Source: Nephromyces sp. MM_2019 (lineage: Eukaryota; Apicomplexa; Aconoidasida; Nephromycida). Taken from it: a DNA stretch of 64,000 bases. Where the stretch lies: assembly GCA_015657535.1 (NCBI GenBank), contig JADHZB010001753.1, positions 49,506-113,505 of the forward strand. The letters are read 5' to 3'. The number at the start of each line of letters is the position of its first letter. The stretch's first letter is position 1. Under the pieces are notes generated by a model. The model ran no database searches. It saw nothing but the letters and a program-made list of their open reading frames with translations, and was not told where the DNA came from. A program made the translations under genes and the position numbers. Below, one piece after another: positions 12,277 through 25,299 of the stretch.

Positions 12277-13950
12277 TTACACGCACATGGATAGGAAACT
12301 CAGTGATCTAGTGCTAGCGTTCGACGAGAAAAAATTATTAATAGCTTGCCATGAATATTGAAACTCAATTGATGCCCTCTGTGAAACTTCCCCAAAAAGC
12401 ATCGTATGATCTCGTGTCGATGGTAACGCACGAAAAAAAAATGGGAATGAAGGTAACAAAGTTTTTGACACCTTTGAGCACGAAAGAATTTCAGCGAAGT
12501 TGACAGCTTGAGTATCTTCGCAGTTCCTGGTTATGAATGTCCCGGATAACGATAAATCTGCAGCATGAAGTGACTTTGAATGTGACCAATTTGAAGGGGT
12601 TCCGCTTATTATTAAAGCTAAAAAGTAATCTGCAGCTCTGTTTTGAAGTATACCAATAATAGATGTTACAAATGAACAATGACACTAGGCTTCTAACAAA
12701 ATCTTTTCCGTTGTAAAAGCTACTTTTAAATGTAGCTTCATTATTAACTTTACGTGCCAAGGATATAACAGATGTTACTGTATACCAGATTGGCGGTATT
12801 GACATATGTAACTTATCATCCACCAAGGATGCTGTCTTCTCTACGAGAAGCTTTTCAAATTAGAGGAAGACACCATTTTTTTATCTCTATTTTTGCAGTA
12901 AGCCTCTACAGCTTACAGATAATCACTACATCCAATGATTATGCTTCCTAATAAGATTAGAAAAAGCCTAACAATTTGAATTGATGCATCTTTCAGTTCT
13001 TTTCATTGAACCAAAAGGTCTTATGTGATTATTCGCCGGTTAGCCAGAATTTTCGCGGAGCAATGATGAAGCAGCCATCACAGGGGTGTCAAAAAAAAAA
13101 GTGCTTATTTCTGGTACTTTTTTTATCCCTAAGTTTCATGGATAAACTGTGGGATTGCGGATATGTAACGAGACAAAATTCTTCACGGCCAGCGACAGCA
13201 CTAGCACATTAGCGTACCAACGCTTTGCTAGCGTCCCTTAGGCGGCATTTTTCACGCTGAAGGCTATGAAAAAACCAATGGTTTCCGTGGAATATGTGCA
13301 GCACCAGGAAGCGAGTAAATTAACTTAGCACATGGTAACAGCACAAAAAAATATATACCTAGTGTGGGATACATAGAATGGTATTTTTATAGATCTGGTT
13401 CAATTATGCGTACTCGAAGACGCGCAGGACATAGAAGAGAGTAGCTAACCTAGAGCTTCGTATTCCCTGTGTCTCCCTCAGCTCCACACGAAAGCAACAC
13501 AGCGGCAGATAATGATGTATCCTATTTACACGACTTCGTATCACAATGTGATCTAAAGCACTAAAAAGTGCGGATTATAAAACGAGGCATTGTACTTGTT
13601 TATACAGTCTAGCGCTGTAGTTGATGCTTAAGAATTTGCAAGTGGTCCCAAAGATGAGGTTACATATACGAATTGCGGCTCCATGCATTGCACTAGAAGC
13701 TACGCGACGCATGGACAGTGATACGGTGTCACGTAATGTGATATCTCCCGCGAAGTATCATCGCCATTTTACCTTGCGCATAATCTGCCAGGGTGGATGA
13801 GCAGGTCTTGTTTCGTGCTGACAGCACGGCCAACTTAACAGGCTAAATTTCAAGGCAGCCTTCTCAAAACCTACCTGCGCAACTGAACGGCTCAAGGGAC
13901 AAAAGTAAGCCAATTGTAACCTGGTGACTGTAGGGCAGCCTGGACGCCAT
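12277..13950 (-). CDS. Hypothetical multi-exon gene, partly resolved
   Basis: Predicted exons, 5' to 3': 13950-13921 (ATG, reads MASRLPYSHQ), 13874-13773, 13560-13450, then an unresolved stretch, 12684-12654 and a last exon 12617-12277 ending in TAA. Exons 1 and 2 join in phase 0 across a 46-nt intron with GT-AG ends. Exon 2 ends in WQIMRK before gtaaaa. The 12684-12654 mini-exon joins the last exon in phase 1, giving SFVTSIIALIISGTPSNW. The last exon is a 339-nt open frame without an internal ATG near its start, with segments such as TQAVNFAEILSCSKVSKTLL and FGEVSQRASIEFQYSWQAIN. Joining the 5' and 3' halves into one gene is inference; they could be two genes. No family is recognised. It lies upstream of DNAAF5 in the same orientation. 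Confidence 0.45.
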
Positions 13951-14149
13951 ATTCGCAGAGTACCATGGTTCACTAGAATTTCTTATCTTGGTAATTCGCC
14001 AATACATAGCTAATACGCGTAAATTCCGTATAAAGATGTTAGTGTGATGATGTAAATTTCACCCCTTCAAGTTGATATGCGGGCACATTTTGTGCCGGAA
14101 ATGACCCTCTTCTTCTCTATCTGTTTATTTTGTTTTGCCTCAGGTGAAA

Positions 14150-14794
14150 ATGGCGAGATTGCCACTCTCAGTTTTTGTGAAATCTCTTGCTGAAGCACCA
14201 CCATATGCTCCACTTCTTGGAAAGACTCAAGCACTGACATTCACATATCACTTATGCGGACCAACCCCATATTTCTGCCTTAAACTTGCGGTGGAAGGTG
14301 GATGCACAATCACTGGTCAGCTACTCTACAATAATGACGCGTCAAACTCTGCTTTTGCTGGCCAGTGTCATTTTCGAAGTGTCCCTGCTATCTCTTGGTA
14401 TGAAGCAAATGATTCTACGGGAACTCGTATCTCACAGCGAGTTACGTGCGCCAATCTTCAGCTAAACTCCGTACAGTTGGGATCTTCTTTTCCTTCTATA
14501 TATCGTACCCTTATTTTCCCGAATTCTTGTTCTGGTTTAACCACCTCTTGGGAAGAGACATCATTGATCAATAGGGACGCTACGCTTGTGGAGCATAAGG
14601 GCAGCTATTTGCAGAGTATTCGCGATGTGGAAAAAAGGACTTATAATGCAGTTAATCTGCCTGCCGGCTTTAAAAATATCATTGGTTTTTCTAATACCTA
14701 TAGGACTTCTTTGAGAGATATTCTTTGCCGAAACAGGAACCCTGTGGCAAGGTACCCCAAAAATGTAGGTGGTGCGAATATAAACATCGATTAA
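14150..14794 (+). CDS. Hypothetical protein, 214 residues
   Basis: Open frame from an ATG at 14150 (MARLPLSVFVKSLAEAPPYA) to TAA at 14792-14794. A pyrimidine tract ending in cag lies directly before it (14121-14143), which looks like a 3' splice site, so the displayed start may be inside a second exon and the true N-terminus may be upstream. The sequence is rich in Ser, Thr, Asn and Cys, with short hydrophobic strands such as ALTFTYHLCGPTPYFCLKL and GGCTITGQLLYNN. This suggests a mainly beta fold with six or more cysteines. A hydrophobic N-terminal-like frame at 13064-13209 (KKKCLFLVLFLSLSF) could be a signal-peptide exon for it, but its donor is not convincing. No family is recognised. Confidence 0.5.
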   Translation: MARLPLSVFVKSLAEAPPYAPLLGKTQALTFTYHLCGPTPYFCLKLAVEGGCTITGQLLYNNDASNSAFAGQCHFRSVPAISWYEANDSTGTRISQRVTCANLQLNSVQLGSSFPSIYRTLIFPNSCSGLTTSWEETSLINRDATLVEHKGSYLQSIRDVEKRTYNAVNLPAGFKNIIGFSNTYRTSLRDILCRNRNPVARYPKNVGGANINID

Positions 14795-14825
14795 CGCAAA
14801 TTTTTTACGGATACTGATACCATTG

Positions 14826-14882
14826 CTGATTACTCAGCTTTCTGATTACTCAGCTTTCTGATTACTCAGCTTTCTGATTACT
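14826..14882. repeat. 16-bp tandem repeat, 3.5 copies
   Basis: The unit ctgattactcagcttt is repeated perfectly three times, followed by a 9-nt partial copy. It lies 32 nt after the stop codon of the gene ending at 14794, so it probably sits in the 3' UTR. Confidence 0.95.
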
Positions 14883-17492
14883 AAAATATGTGTTACGTAA
14901 TGGTGGCGTCTTTCTTTACACGATTTTCCCGTAGGATGTAAAGGTGACTGACAGTCACAAAGTCTTTCTTTTCTCCATGTGAGTTGTAAACTCCTTGAGA
15001 ATAACAAACGCAAGGCTTATTCTTTTCAGGCTAACAACGGCTCAAGGCCTGCTTGCAATGTGATGCGGAGAATTCGAAAGCGTTTGAAGACAGGAAAGTA
15101 GTATGTTTTTTGAAGCTGTGACGATAATTGATCTTCTTGGGATTTGGCACGCTGAGGCTAATAATCTTGTGTGTAAGAATGGTTATAACTAAGCTAGTTG
15201 CCAATTATGGCAATATTGCTCTTGGCTTATTATTTTCAAAAAAGGAGCACGAAGTGAAGTACTTTTTCTCGTAATTTACCAGTTGTTGTGTCAGTTATCT
15301 TTATTTGATGATAAAATTGTTATTTAGAATCTTATCCAGTCATAATTTAGCTTGGGGGAGCTAAAAAAAGATTGCCTCTTTTACGAAAGGGGCGTGATAT
15401 TACCGGGCTCTGGATGAATTTACTGGTGTAATGCCATGTGTTTCGTATGGCAAGCCATTTCGGTGAATGTTTTGCTATTTCGCAATGATTTCTTTACTTT
15501 TAATTCAGAATATTTCAAGGTATCGATTCTGCCGTTGTTTTACCTATTCTGTTCTACATTTGATTCTCGTATCTATATCTTATGCTTCTGCTTGGTACTC
15601 TGAGCTCGATTTTTAGCTTAGAATATTCGATGCTTTGACCTAATTGAAAAAAAGATCGGATATTTCGGGTAAATACTACGAGTGGATGATGATGTAAAGT
15701 GAATAAAACTTGCATTACTACACAAGAGGGCTTACCAATGATGAATGCTGAATGCTGAAAATGAAATATCATTGATTATTTGAGTGCCCTGCGATTTTAT
15801 AGGGGATAATCTCGACACGATAATTGTATTCTTAAGCGAGCAAAATTCACTACTTAGCAGCTGAAAAACTTGCTTAGTGTTCCTAATAAGAACGCCTCAT
15901 TTTGTGTTGTTCAATTTCATTCAAGCATAGTATGAAGTTATATGTTTGGAAAGCATAGATGCTAGGCGGAGTGGCAATAGCTGGTCTCTTTGAGGAAGTT
16001 TTGATATATACAGGCGGCTGCAGAGGCTTGCATCGCATTCTTTTTAATACATTGTGCAGTCTCTTGTGCCTCAATGCCGTGGAGGAAGCATTAAAATATT
16101 AAAAAATACAAAATAATTTTTTGTATGTATTACCTTTATTATTTGAGCACTTTTTTCAATTTGCTTGATTTTTTTCTCCGTATTTTTACTTTTTAGTTGT
16201 AAGGCTTTTTAACTAATTAAGTACCGCTACCACTCTTAGTCTATGTTTCCGTTCTATTTTTTCTGTTGTATGTTCCTGCGACGTTTATAAACAAAAGCGA
16301 ATTCTATCAAGCTTACATGAAAAGCTTCTTTTTCCTTTCATTGTTTGTGATGCACAAAAATATAAAATGAAGAAGATACTGTTACAACGAGTAATTCCTT
16401 TTGGGGGGCTGGTTATGACATGTTTTACTTGTCTGTAGAAGTGTGTAACTCCAAACCTCGCCTGTTAAGCTCTTTGATTAATAACAAGTGTAGTGCCGCA
16501 GAAGCGATTAATGGACGCATGCGTGCGCTATCACATGTGTGCCTTATCGATACTAGGTTTAAATCTTAATATTCTGGAGGTAGGCTTAGTTCAACATGTA
16601 CGGACAATGGCTTCATAATTAGGCGAATCTTTCTGCGGATAGTCCCATTTTTGAAAAACCTTTTTTTGGTCGATAGTGCGTGTCAAATTTGGTATTGAAG
16701 CTCATAGAGTTAACTATATTTATGGGGTAAGTGAAGAATAGTAGCAAGTATCCCAAAAGGTCTCTGCAATCCTCCAGTGACGAATATGCGTATACAGTTT
16801 CGTTATCACTTAAAGGTATTCTTAATGACGGGGAATGCGTACACTTAAAGTTAGTCTCAAAACCTGCGCTGGAAGCTGATCGCATCCGCGCTGTGCTGAT
16901 TGGAACTTTCATTGATCCATAATCAAATGGGACGATGATGAGTGCATACTGCAACTACTCGGGAAACTACCCGGAAGCCTCTGGTGCTTCCGGAAGGAGT
17001 TTATCTTTTTTATCATTCCGATGAATTAGCTCAGATCTATGCTGCGAACTTTTAGTGATCTCTGTGAAACTAGCAGATTATGGTTTATTGGAACCAGGTT
17101 CTCTTTAGAATGAGACGAGGCATTGATAATTATATACCACTTTGATCGAAAACCCAGCAGAAGTAAGTTTCCGGCTGCTTTGGCCATATGAACGAAACTA
17201 CCATTTTATCGAGACCAATAAATGTCTTGTTTTTGTTTCATACCGCTGCAGGGTATGCTAAGGTCGGTTGTTGAGTAGTGACCTTGCGCCCAAGTAAGAC
17301 GTGTGATTCTACTTGCAAGTCTGGCATTCGAGGTGATCACGCTATTTAGGCTTTCCGCGTAGAAATCTGGCTTTATTTTTTATCACAAGGCCACGCGTGG
17401 CCTATTATGTTCTGCTTTAAACTCAGCGTGCTGTGCATTGGCAATGAGGGTATAGAGTTTCAAGGGTAGGGCAGTAGTTTTTCCTCAAATAG
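14883..17492. other. Mostly noncoding, T-rich; one weak exon candidate
   Basis: No gene is clearly supported. The best candidate is a plus-strand frame at 16731-16922, opened after a TAA and read from GTG. It contains YAYTVSLSLKGILNDGECVH and ends in TFIDP plus stop. An antisense 111-residue frame covers the same bases, so strand and reality are uncertain. The rest (14883-16600) is T-rich with no exon signal. Confidence 0.3.
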
Positions 17493-17694
17493 AAAGGTTT
17501 GTGACGATGCATTGGTACGGTTTACTTTCAAGGAAGGTCGCTTTCGTACTAAAGCAAGGGCCAGCTATAGAATGTGCCACCGACGGCCCGAGTGCCGTGA
17601 CGAGGCGGAGACCTTCCTTGCGAGGTGGACTGCGCATGCAGTTCAATGCTCAAAGTTGGCAGCCATTAAAAAGTACGCAGGGATATCAGTGTGA
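17493..17694 (+). CDS. Probable terminal exon of an unknown gene
   Basis: After a pyrimidine-rich acceptor (ttcctcaaatag) the frame runs in phase 2 for 67 codons to TGA. It reads KVCDDALVRFTFKEGRF, then a basic Cys-containing helix (ASYRMCHRRPECRDEAETFL) and ends QCSKLAAIKKYAGISV. Charge pattern and spacing look like a real protein. A second frame over the same bases (17501-17734) is less protein-like. The upstream exon was not found and no family is recognised. Confidence 0.4.
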
Positions 17695-18602
17695 TAGGCA
17701 TGTCCATAGGAACCATCTCGAGGAACTCCAGTAGAACCATCCAACCGGCACATTAACATGTTGCGCTCCACCAAAGATACCGTCTAGACAGGAAACTGTA
17801 TACGAGGGAAAAAGGATGAGACTGCTGTTGAGTTAGAAAAAAGTGGCAACCCCTCATGGTTGGAGCATCCATGTGTACCATGCTGTTTCATTTTCTTAAT
17901 CAACCAGAAGCGCTGTGAGCGACCCCTTACTATGGTAATGCCTGCAGAGGCTGCATCCTTAATTTACTCATAATAAGAGTAAACCGGGAAGTGACTGCTG
18001 ACGGACACTTTTTTCTTTGACAATACGCTTCAAGAAAAAAGTTGCACGGTTCTAAAAACAAATTGCGTTAGGATCCATCTAATATGCAGGGATATCATGG
18101 CTGATACTCATGCAAGATGCTCGTCCCTTCGTCCCTTTGTTAAATGCAACTGTTGGGGAGTCTGTCGAGGATAGTTTTCCCCTAGCATTGTTTGCGGTTC
18201 TGTCACCCTTATTAGGGCTTCTCTATACTGAAGGATGTAATGGCCAATGGAGCAGTATACGATTGGGCGTCAGGAGTGTGAGGTAGTGAAGTCTCTCAAT
18301 GGAACCTTTTAAAATGTTTTGAGCATTTAAAAGTAATATGTTTAAGTTTACAATTTTGAATCGTATTGTCTATCGATAAGCTAATACGGAGCTTGCTAGT
18401 TCAGTCTGACTGGCGGTCAAGAATGTATTTATAACATCGTCAGTAAGCTTTTTTAATGAGCTTACATTAAGTAATACTACACTTTCACCAATTAGGAACT
18501 GTTTGTAGCCTACTAAATTTTCCAAGTCCTTTCTCTCCAACAGTGAGAATAAACTCTTCCCATTTGGCTATCTGAACCGTTTGTGATTATAAAATCCCAG
18601 CT

Positions 18603-21600
18603 ATGATTCATGAAGTAACTAAGGAGGGCTGGGAGCACAGGCTCCTACCCGAAACTGAAGAAATCGATATCAGCAAGTGGGCAGAACAAGAATTGGCGCG
18701 ACTCAGTAATGTCCTTTCAGGTACGGTTTCGTATAGCTGATTTTCGCCGTCACGAAAAGATCTGGGTGCTTTTGATAGATAATTGCTTTAGCGCTATTAA
18801 AGCGTGAATAATGCATTTTTTGTGGCTACAGCCACCTATTCAGCTTAACCCATCATCTTCACTGATGAGCCGTTGCTGTGTTTGAGCTTTTTTTAATTTG
18901 AAGGTATAGTGGCAGTACTCCGACCGCAATAGCTCACCTTTCAAAAGCATTTGCAAGGCAGGTGAAAAATTGTATATATTAATTTCAGGTCTATTTATTT
19001 CGCTCTTTACATAGATTTACGTAAATATTTTTCGCCAGCTGGGTGAAGTTATGCTAGTTAAATAAGGATAATTGTGTCTGCTAGAATAGGATTCGACAAA
19101 ATTTGTTGGAACAGGTGGGCAAGGTCCCCTAGCTAAATAACTAGCAAAAAATAAGCGGAATCATGGCAGAGCAGACGCAGGCGAAGGAAGCTATGATGCG
19201 TAGAGGATTAATTCAGGGTTATGCTTCCGTCTATCGGTACAGCGTTTGTTCAATACTTTAATATTCTAAGTCTCACATTCCTCTATTTGAATCGGCTTTT
19301 CTTCAGAAAAAGAGAATTTGTTGTATGATCCTTCAAACGGCGCTGAAGTGCGTAAGCTGACTATAGAGAATTTGAACAGCTTCATGAAGGACGTATGTGA
19401 GCCAGTACAGGATCTGCTACGAGAGTATTCTAGTGTCTTGCCGTCAAGGCAAGGTGCTGCTATGCAGAGGGTAAGAATTATAGCCAATTTTTCAATATGA
19501 CCAGAGGATAAGCCATTTCTGTTTCTTCATTGGCAGCTTAGCTTAGCCATAATAGGCCTTACCAGCCCATGGATATCGAATTGCTGCTGCAACTCTTGGT
19601 CCCACAAATTTTGGCAACCTTCTTAGGGCTTCTGACCTTTTTTTTCCTTTATTGCTAGCTTCATGGCTATGTCAGAATCGTTTCCTTACGTCATGTTACG
19701 TTTTTGAACTAAATTGCTGCTTTTTTTGTGGCTTTTACATGCCTTTAATCGTTTCGTATTTTTTGGTCCCTTGAATTGCTTTTTAATGCAGTTATTGTCG
19801 TCTATATGGTTAGCTCTGATAAAATTTGTTAGCCAGATTATCTAAGCGATGCTTAATTAGGAAAAGCGTATGTTGCTATAAGGCTTAGTCTTTACTTTGT
19901 AGAGTATTTTCCTTTGCATCAACTCCATGCTTGAGACTGCTTCGATGTAAATGAGCAAGAAATCATACTGTATTTCTGCTAAATTACTTCAAATATTCTT
20001 TTTTGCTAGTGTTATTGCGTGATATTTTGTCTGATTGCCTAGTTTCAGTCCATCGTTCAATTTTGCATATTTTTTTAAAGCTTTAGCTCATGCCGAATTG
20101 CTTCTTTTGAAATCAATGTATGTCGATGTGTGTGTTTCTGCGTGACTGTATGTGTATTTCTATGTGTATTTCTGTGTGTGTTTCTGTGTATTTTTCTGTG
20201 TATATTTTCGTTTGTTTCTGTGCCTCTCAGTGTCTGTCTTTGCATGTTCGCGTCTGGCTTTGTGTTTCTATGTGTGTGTGACTAAACCGTCCTAATCTCT
20301 ATTGCATATCAACCCATTGAAGACGTAGATCTTGGGCTTGTTAGAGTATGGTGTAAAGCTCTGGAAATTCTTACTATTTCATATTGGGTCTTATTTGGCA
20401 GAATCATGATCTCCTAAATTGCAAAATCATCATAGTATACTATGTGCGCCGGTGCCACTCCTTTGTTTTACCTCTTCTTTTCAGTCAATTTTGTATATCG
20501 GTTCCTTCGTTTGTTTTTCTAATCAGCGTGTTGAGAAGTTTTCTGCCGGCGTAGAGAGCCTGAAGAATAAAGCGCTACCTGGCGGTCGGTTTTCTTTTAG
20601 GCAAAAGCCTCAAGGAGCTGCTTTATCGAAGTCGACAAGTGATGCTGTTGTGCAGGTAGAAAGATCTGTATGTACTACTACTTCCAAGGAAGCTTCAGAA
20701 GTACCTCCTTCATGTAGTTTTCCCTCTATTCACCAAGAGAGCGATAAATGTGCGACTAACCCTGGAAACAAGCTTGATCAATGTGATTGTTTAACTATTC
20801 AAAATACCACTGCTTTGGATCTTGATGGTGATCCAGTGTTTTCGAAAGAAAAAATCAGCAATCTTCACGATACTGTGTAGGTATTTAATTTTTTAGCAGG
20901 GGTTAAAGGGTTAAAAGCTGGAAAGCTCTATCCATTTGTCTTTTATTATGGCTTTCTATTTAGAATCTTGCTGTCTAATAGCGTAACTTTTGACTGGTGT
21001 ATTCGTGCTGAGAAATCAGCTACTTTCTCGCGTGAAGAATTAACTTTGAATAAGTATATGAGGCGCTACTAGCCTTTTTTTGGAAAAGCGTTTTCACACT
21101 AATGTGTGTTTAGTGAAGTTCTTGGAATTATTTCGATGAAGCTTTTAGATGATTGCTATTTTCTTTCAAACTTTTCTTCTTAATGGATTATTTTTGTTGC
21201 TCTTCGTTTGCACAGCTCTCCTTCTTAGTATCCATTGAGATATAAAGATTATTTTAACTCATTGCTTCTTAGCCTTTGTATCACTTTCAACCTATTCGTG
21301 GTCTTTCAATTTTTTCACTATATCTTTATTTGAGCCTCTGTTATTCTGGCATCCTCGCACATCATATATGCTTCAGCACTTTTACTCAAATTTATTCAGC
21401 GCCATTTGTGGCCCACCGGAAAACTTTACAAAAAATAGCGACGTTTCCATCCAAAATTTGGCAAGTGATAAATGACAACTTTCCCAAATCTACTGCATGC
21501 TTTTAACCCGCTTGTCTTTATTTTTTTGTGCTTTAAATATACAGTATATATACTGGATTTTACCGTAGCGCTGTGTAAATAATATGTTAAAATATATCCG

Positions 21601-24600
21601 AGAAATGATATAAAAATATTTATGGATTTTCCTATAAAAATCCAGGAAATTTTTCTATAAAACAAAAAAGTGCTTTCTGATTCATGTATTTATGTGTGTT
21701 TGGAGTATATCTGTTGTAAGATTTGTGTGCTCTAGTATGCTTTCCACGGCGTTTTGCATTGGTTTTTTTGCAGAGTGCTGCAGTTTCGTAGTTTTGTGTG
21801 TATCACCCTCCAAGCGTATGGTTAGTGTAGAATAAGTAACTTAATTTTTCCTGTATTTAATGTGAAAATATTACGTTTGGATTCTTATTATATTTCGTAT
21901 AAACTGTATGTTGTCTTGGTGCACGTGGTTTATGCTTGATCCGTCGCTGCCCTGAATCGTTTGCAAGTCCAGAAATAATTTGGTGTGTGCAAAATTTCTT
22001 GGTGTCTTTTTTTCAGTACCATGTTGTGATGTTAAAGGTTTATGCTTATCTCTATGCTTCCTGCATTAGGAAGCGATATTTTCAGCTGGAAAGCTTACTT
22101 TAGGTGAAGACCATAAGTTGCTTTTTTCCGTAATAAAGCGTGTGCTGTTTGCTTTCACACATTGTATTTCAGGTGGACTCAGAGGTGTATCTCTTTGAAA
22201 TTTTCTCCGCCGCAAGGCTGCATAATCTTAAGCGCTGTACTATCTGGTATCCGCTGTTTACTCTTCACCCTACTTGCATGACTGTCGTGATTTTGCCATG
22301 CCTGCAAAATTTTTGTGCTTTGAAAAGTATGCAAGAGTTTTTCTGCTAAATAATGATTTTGTTTTGAATTAAAAAAGGCAGTTCAAAGTGATAAATGTTA
22401 CAACAGTGTGTACAGATAGATGGTGTGAAATTTCCTTGACGAATAGCGGGTGAAAAAAACATTTTTTACGAGTTTTTTTGTATGTGTAAGCCACACAAGC
22501 GTATGTGTATGCAAGCCATACTTGTGTTTGTGTGTGCAAGCCATATCAGTGTGTTTTTTTTACTGGGTTCTCTTTTTTCGGAATTATTCTCCAGTAGTGT
22601 TAATAGAGACTTTTTATTATCGCACAGTTTGTGAAATATCTTTTAATTTATGGGTTTAAAGTTGCAATTTTTATTTATGTTTGCTACTTTTTTTGCATTC
22701 GTACTGTCTGTGAATGTTTGCGTGATTCAGCGTCTTATTACTCACTTTAACTCCGCCTACATGGATTTTACACATCCTCTACCTTATTTTGCAAACTTCT
22801 TGAATTTTATGAAGCTTTTATTCCCCTCAGGCTAGGAGCCATTGAGACCTCCATTCTCATAAGCGAATGCGAAAATTGTGTGCTCCTTTTTGGATGCAGG
22901 CAGGTTGATCTTGCTTGTATTAAACTGTTTCCTTGAGTAATAAGCGAAAAGCTTTTTATTTTGTTAACATAAAGTATCTTAAGATTAGGGTTTCGCTACA
23001 CAGAGGTTTTTATATGATTATACAGCAATTATTTTTGGTGCTTTTGCTTTTATTGACTTCCCAATAATTAAATTTTGTAGCTGTGCTAAAAAAAGGTTGA
23101 AATTTTGTATACACTGAGCGCATTTCCTTTTGAGGTTTGCATCCAAATTTTAGTATGTGAGATTAGGCATTCTTTTCATTCTATCTCGTCTTCATCTTTA
23201 ACATTATTATCTTTGCAAGCAGATTTTTTATTTGTTGCGTGAATTTTTTTTTTCTGCAACATCTTGTTCCTCCCCCCCCGATTAAGCTTAAGTGCTTTTA
23301 TGTTTATATTCGTATTGTTGTGCTTTTTCCCAGCTTCTTCTCTCTTTGTATTTTTCATTTTCTGATATTTCCCTGATATATTCACTTGTGTTAATTCTTT
23401 AGTTTTCACTTTATCTCCTTAATTCATGTAATTTTAGATGTTTATAATTTCTTCTGCTTGCTTTATTTTATATCTTCTAATAGGTTGTCCCCTTTCATGT
23501 CCGCTTGCCTTGTTTTTTGTTATATTGGCAGCACTTTTTAATTTTCTCTACACTGGCACAGTGATTTTGTTGGAGTTTCCCGCTCCATAACCCCAGAATC
23601 ATCTTTTTATTATATTGGTTAGTTTTTATGTTCTTATCCCTGTAGGTACTATTTTGCAGGTTTTTCCCAATTTATTTCGTATGTACTGCTAGCTGATATA
23701 CGGTGGCTACGTGCACAACAGCTTCCGTTTTTATTGCCTATACTCAAATGTATAGCTGAATGATGAAGGGCATTAGCGAATGACTCATCGCTCTATTTTT
23801 TATGTCTCTTCAGCTTAGGGTTTATTCCTGCCAGATGTTGGATATATACTACGAAGTTGTTTCAAAACCTATAATTGAAAGGTCTCTTGGTACTTTCTGT
23901 TTTTTATTTTGGTGGTACATACGTTTGTTAGCTATAGAGTTACTTCTCAAGTGCTTTTTTATGTGTGCAGCAATATATGGCGTCGAATTGTTGCACAACT
24001 GTAGCAAGGCTCGACCCTCTTTAATTTTATCCGCGAGTCAATGCGAGTGTTCGGCTCTATTTTTCAGAAGCTGGCCAGTATTGCACTTATTCGAGGCTTA
24101 GTTATTTTTAAAAAAAATGGATGAGTACATTGCTGCCACGTAATTTGGTGTCTATTACTAGCAGTGTAAGATAGGTACTCTCTGAATGGCTAATCTCGAT
24201 TATAGCGTTTGGTGCTACTCATAAATTTTTCGCTAGTAATGATACCAACAGAGGCTTTGTCCTTTTTTTTTGGGACGAGTGTTTTATTCATTTGCAATGC
24301 TGCCTTTTTTTAATTTTCGCAGTATTAACTAAAAGTAGCTACTAATCTGAATTTTAGACATTTTTCCATTGTTTTGTCTTGTTGAGCTTTTATGGCGAGC
24401 AAGCATATTTGTTGTGGCATGTGGCAATTGAGCTACTATTTTTTTATCTGTACTGCTAGCTGTGATTAATTAACCATATATATTTCCTGTAAAAAATAAT
24501 GACTTTCAGGAGTTTAGCTATCAGAGTGGCTCCGCTCTTACTTGGATATCCTCAGCAACAGGAGCAACTAGGGGTAAATGTCTAGTATTTTTTTTTCTAT

Positions 24601-25299
24601 TTTTTGCTTGAAAACTAGAAATATTTCCTCTTCATATAGCAATGCCCGGGTGGAAAATTTTATGAATTTCCTTGATAACGCAGATTTTTGTGTATTTTTT
24701 TGCCTCCTTCCTTCTATTCTACCACGCTATGGCTGTGCTTTGTTTAGGGATGCAATGCCAATATCCCTTTGCTACTCTACTTTTTTTCCAGATTTTGGGC
24801 TTGAATTGTGAATTAAGGTCAGAAGGACCCAGAAATTGGTGTGATATTCAAGATTTTGACTGGCATAAGAAGCAGGTTAATATTTGAAATGTTCGAATTT
24901 ATTTTTTATTTTACTTGATAACTCTTAGCGGAATTTAAGCATTTTTCCGTAATATTTATAAGTAATCCAATCTAAAATTTACTCTGCTATACCCTAGATT
25001 TAGGCCATGCTACTTGGCTACTAAATTTATATTTTCCAAGTTCCAAAATTAATAAATGGCTTACTAGCAATTTATTGGTGCAATTCCAAGCTGCTTTTTA
25101 TGATTAGGCGTCACCCAATTGGAGCATCATACCATTAGAGAACCGTATTTCTTCCACGTGGAAAGATAACATGGTGAGCATTTTTAAGGCTTCTAACGAA
25201 TTACCTATTCCTGAGAATGCGGTTATTACTGCAGACGCTGTATCTGGTTGGTCAGTTATTGGACTACCAAGGTTATTAAACAGAGTGCAGCGTGGCTAA
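18603..25299 (+). CDS. TBCC: Tubulin-binding cofactor C (TBCC), 8 predicted exons
   Basis: Last-step tubulin folding cofactor; with cof. D and E it stimulates GTP hydrolysis by tubulin and releases native alpha/beta dimers. Exons: 18603-18720, 19307-19470, 20527-20874, 22173-~22246, 23971-~24100, 24510-24573, 24792-24875, 25108-25299. Phases agree for exons 1-3 and 6-8. The exon 3-4 junction works in phase 0 with a weak gtgtag donor. Ends of exons 4 and 5 are unresolved. The N-terminal helical domain (EVRKLTIENLNSFMKDV) is followed by the basic linker GRFSFRQKPQ, as in the family. The beta-helix TBCC domain includes RLHNLKRCTIW, IYGVELLHNCSKA and RVAPLLLGYPQQQEQL. Diagnostic C-terminal motifs are PRNWCDIQDFDWHKKQ and ASPNWSIIPLENR. 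About 45 extra residues follow. The arginine of the family CQQLR motif is not visible. Introns are T/G-rich. Confidence 0.85.
20130..20285 (+). repeat. TG-rich low-complexity tract in TBCC intron 2
   Basis: Irregular alternation of tgtgtgtttctgtgtatttc-like words, with no fixed period. It lies within the intron between exons 2 and 3 of TBCC and is pyrimidine/G-rich on the sense strand. Confidence 0.8.
22478..22556 (+). repeat. Short tandem repeat, about three copies of a ~27-nt unit
   Basis: Three imperfect copies of a unit containing tgtgtgcaagccatact follow one another in the intron after TBCC exon 4. It looks like local microsatellite expansion, not a functional site. Confidence 0.7.
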
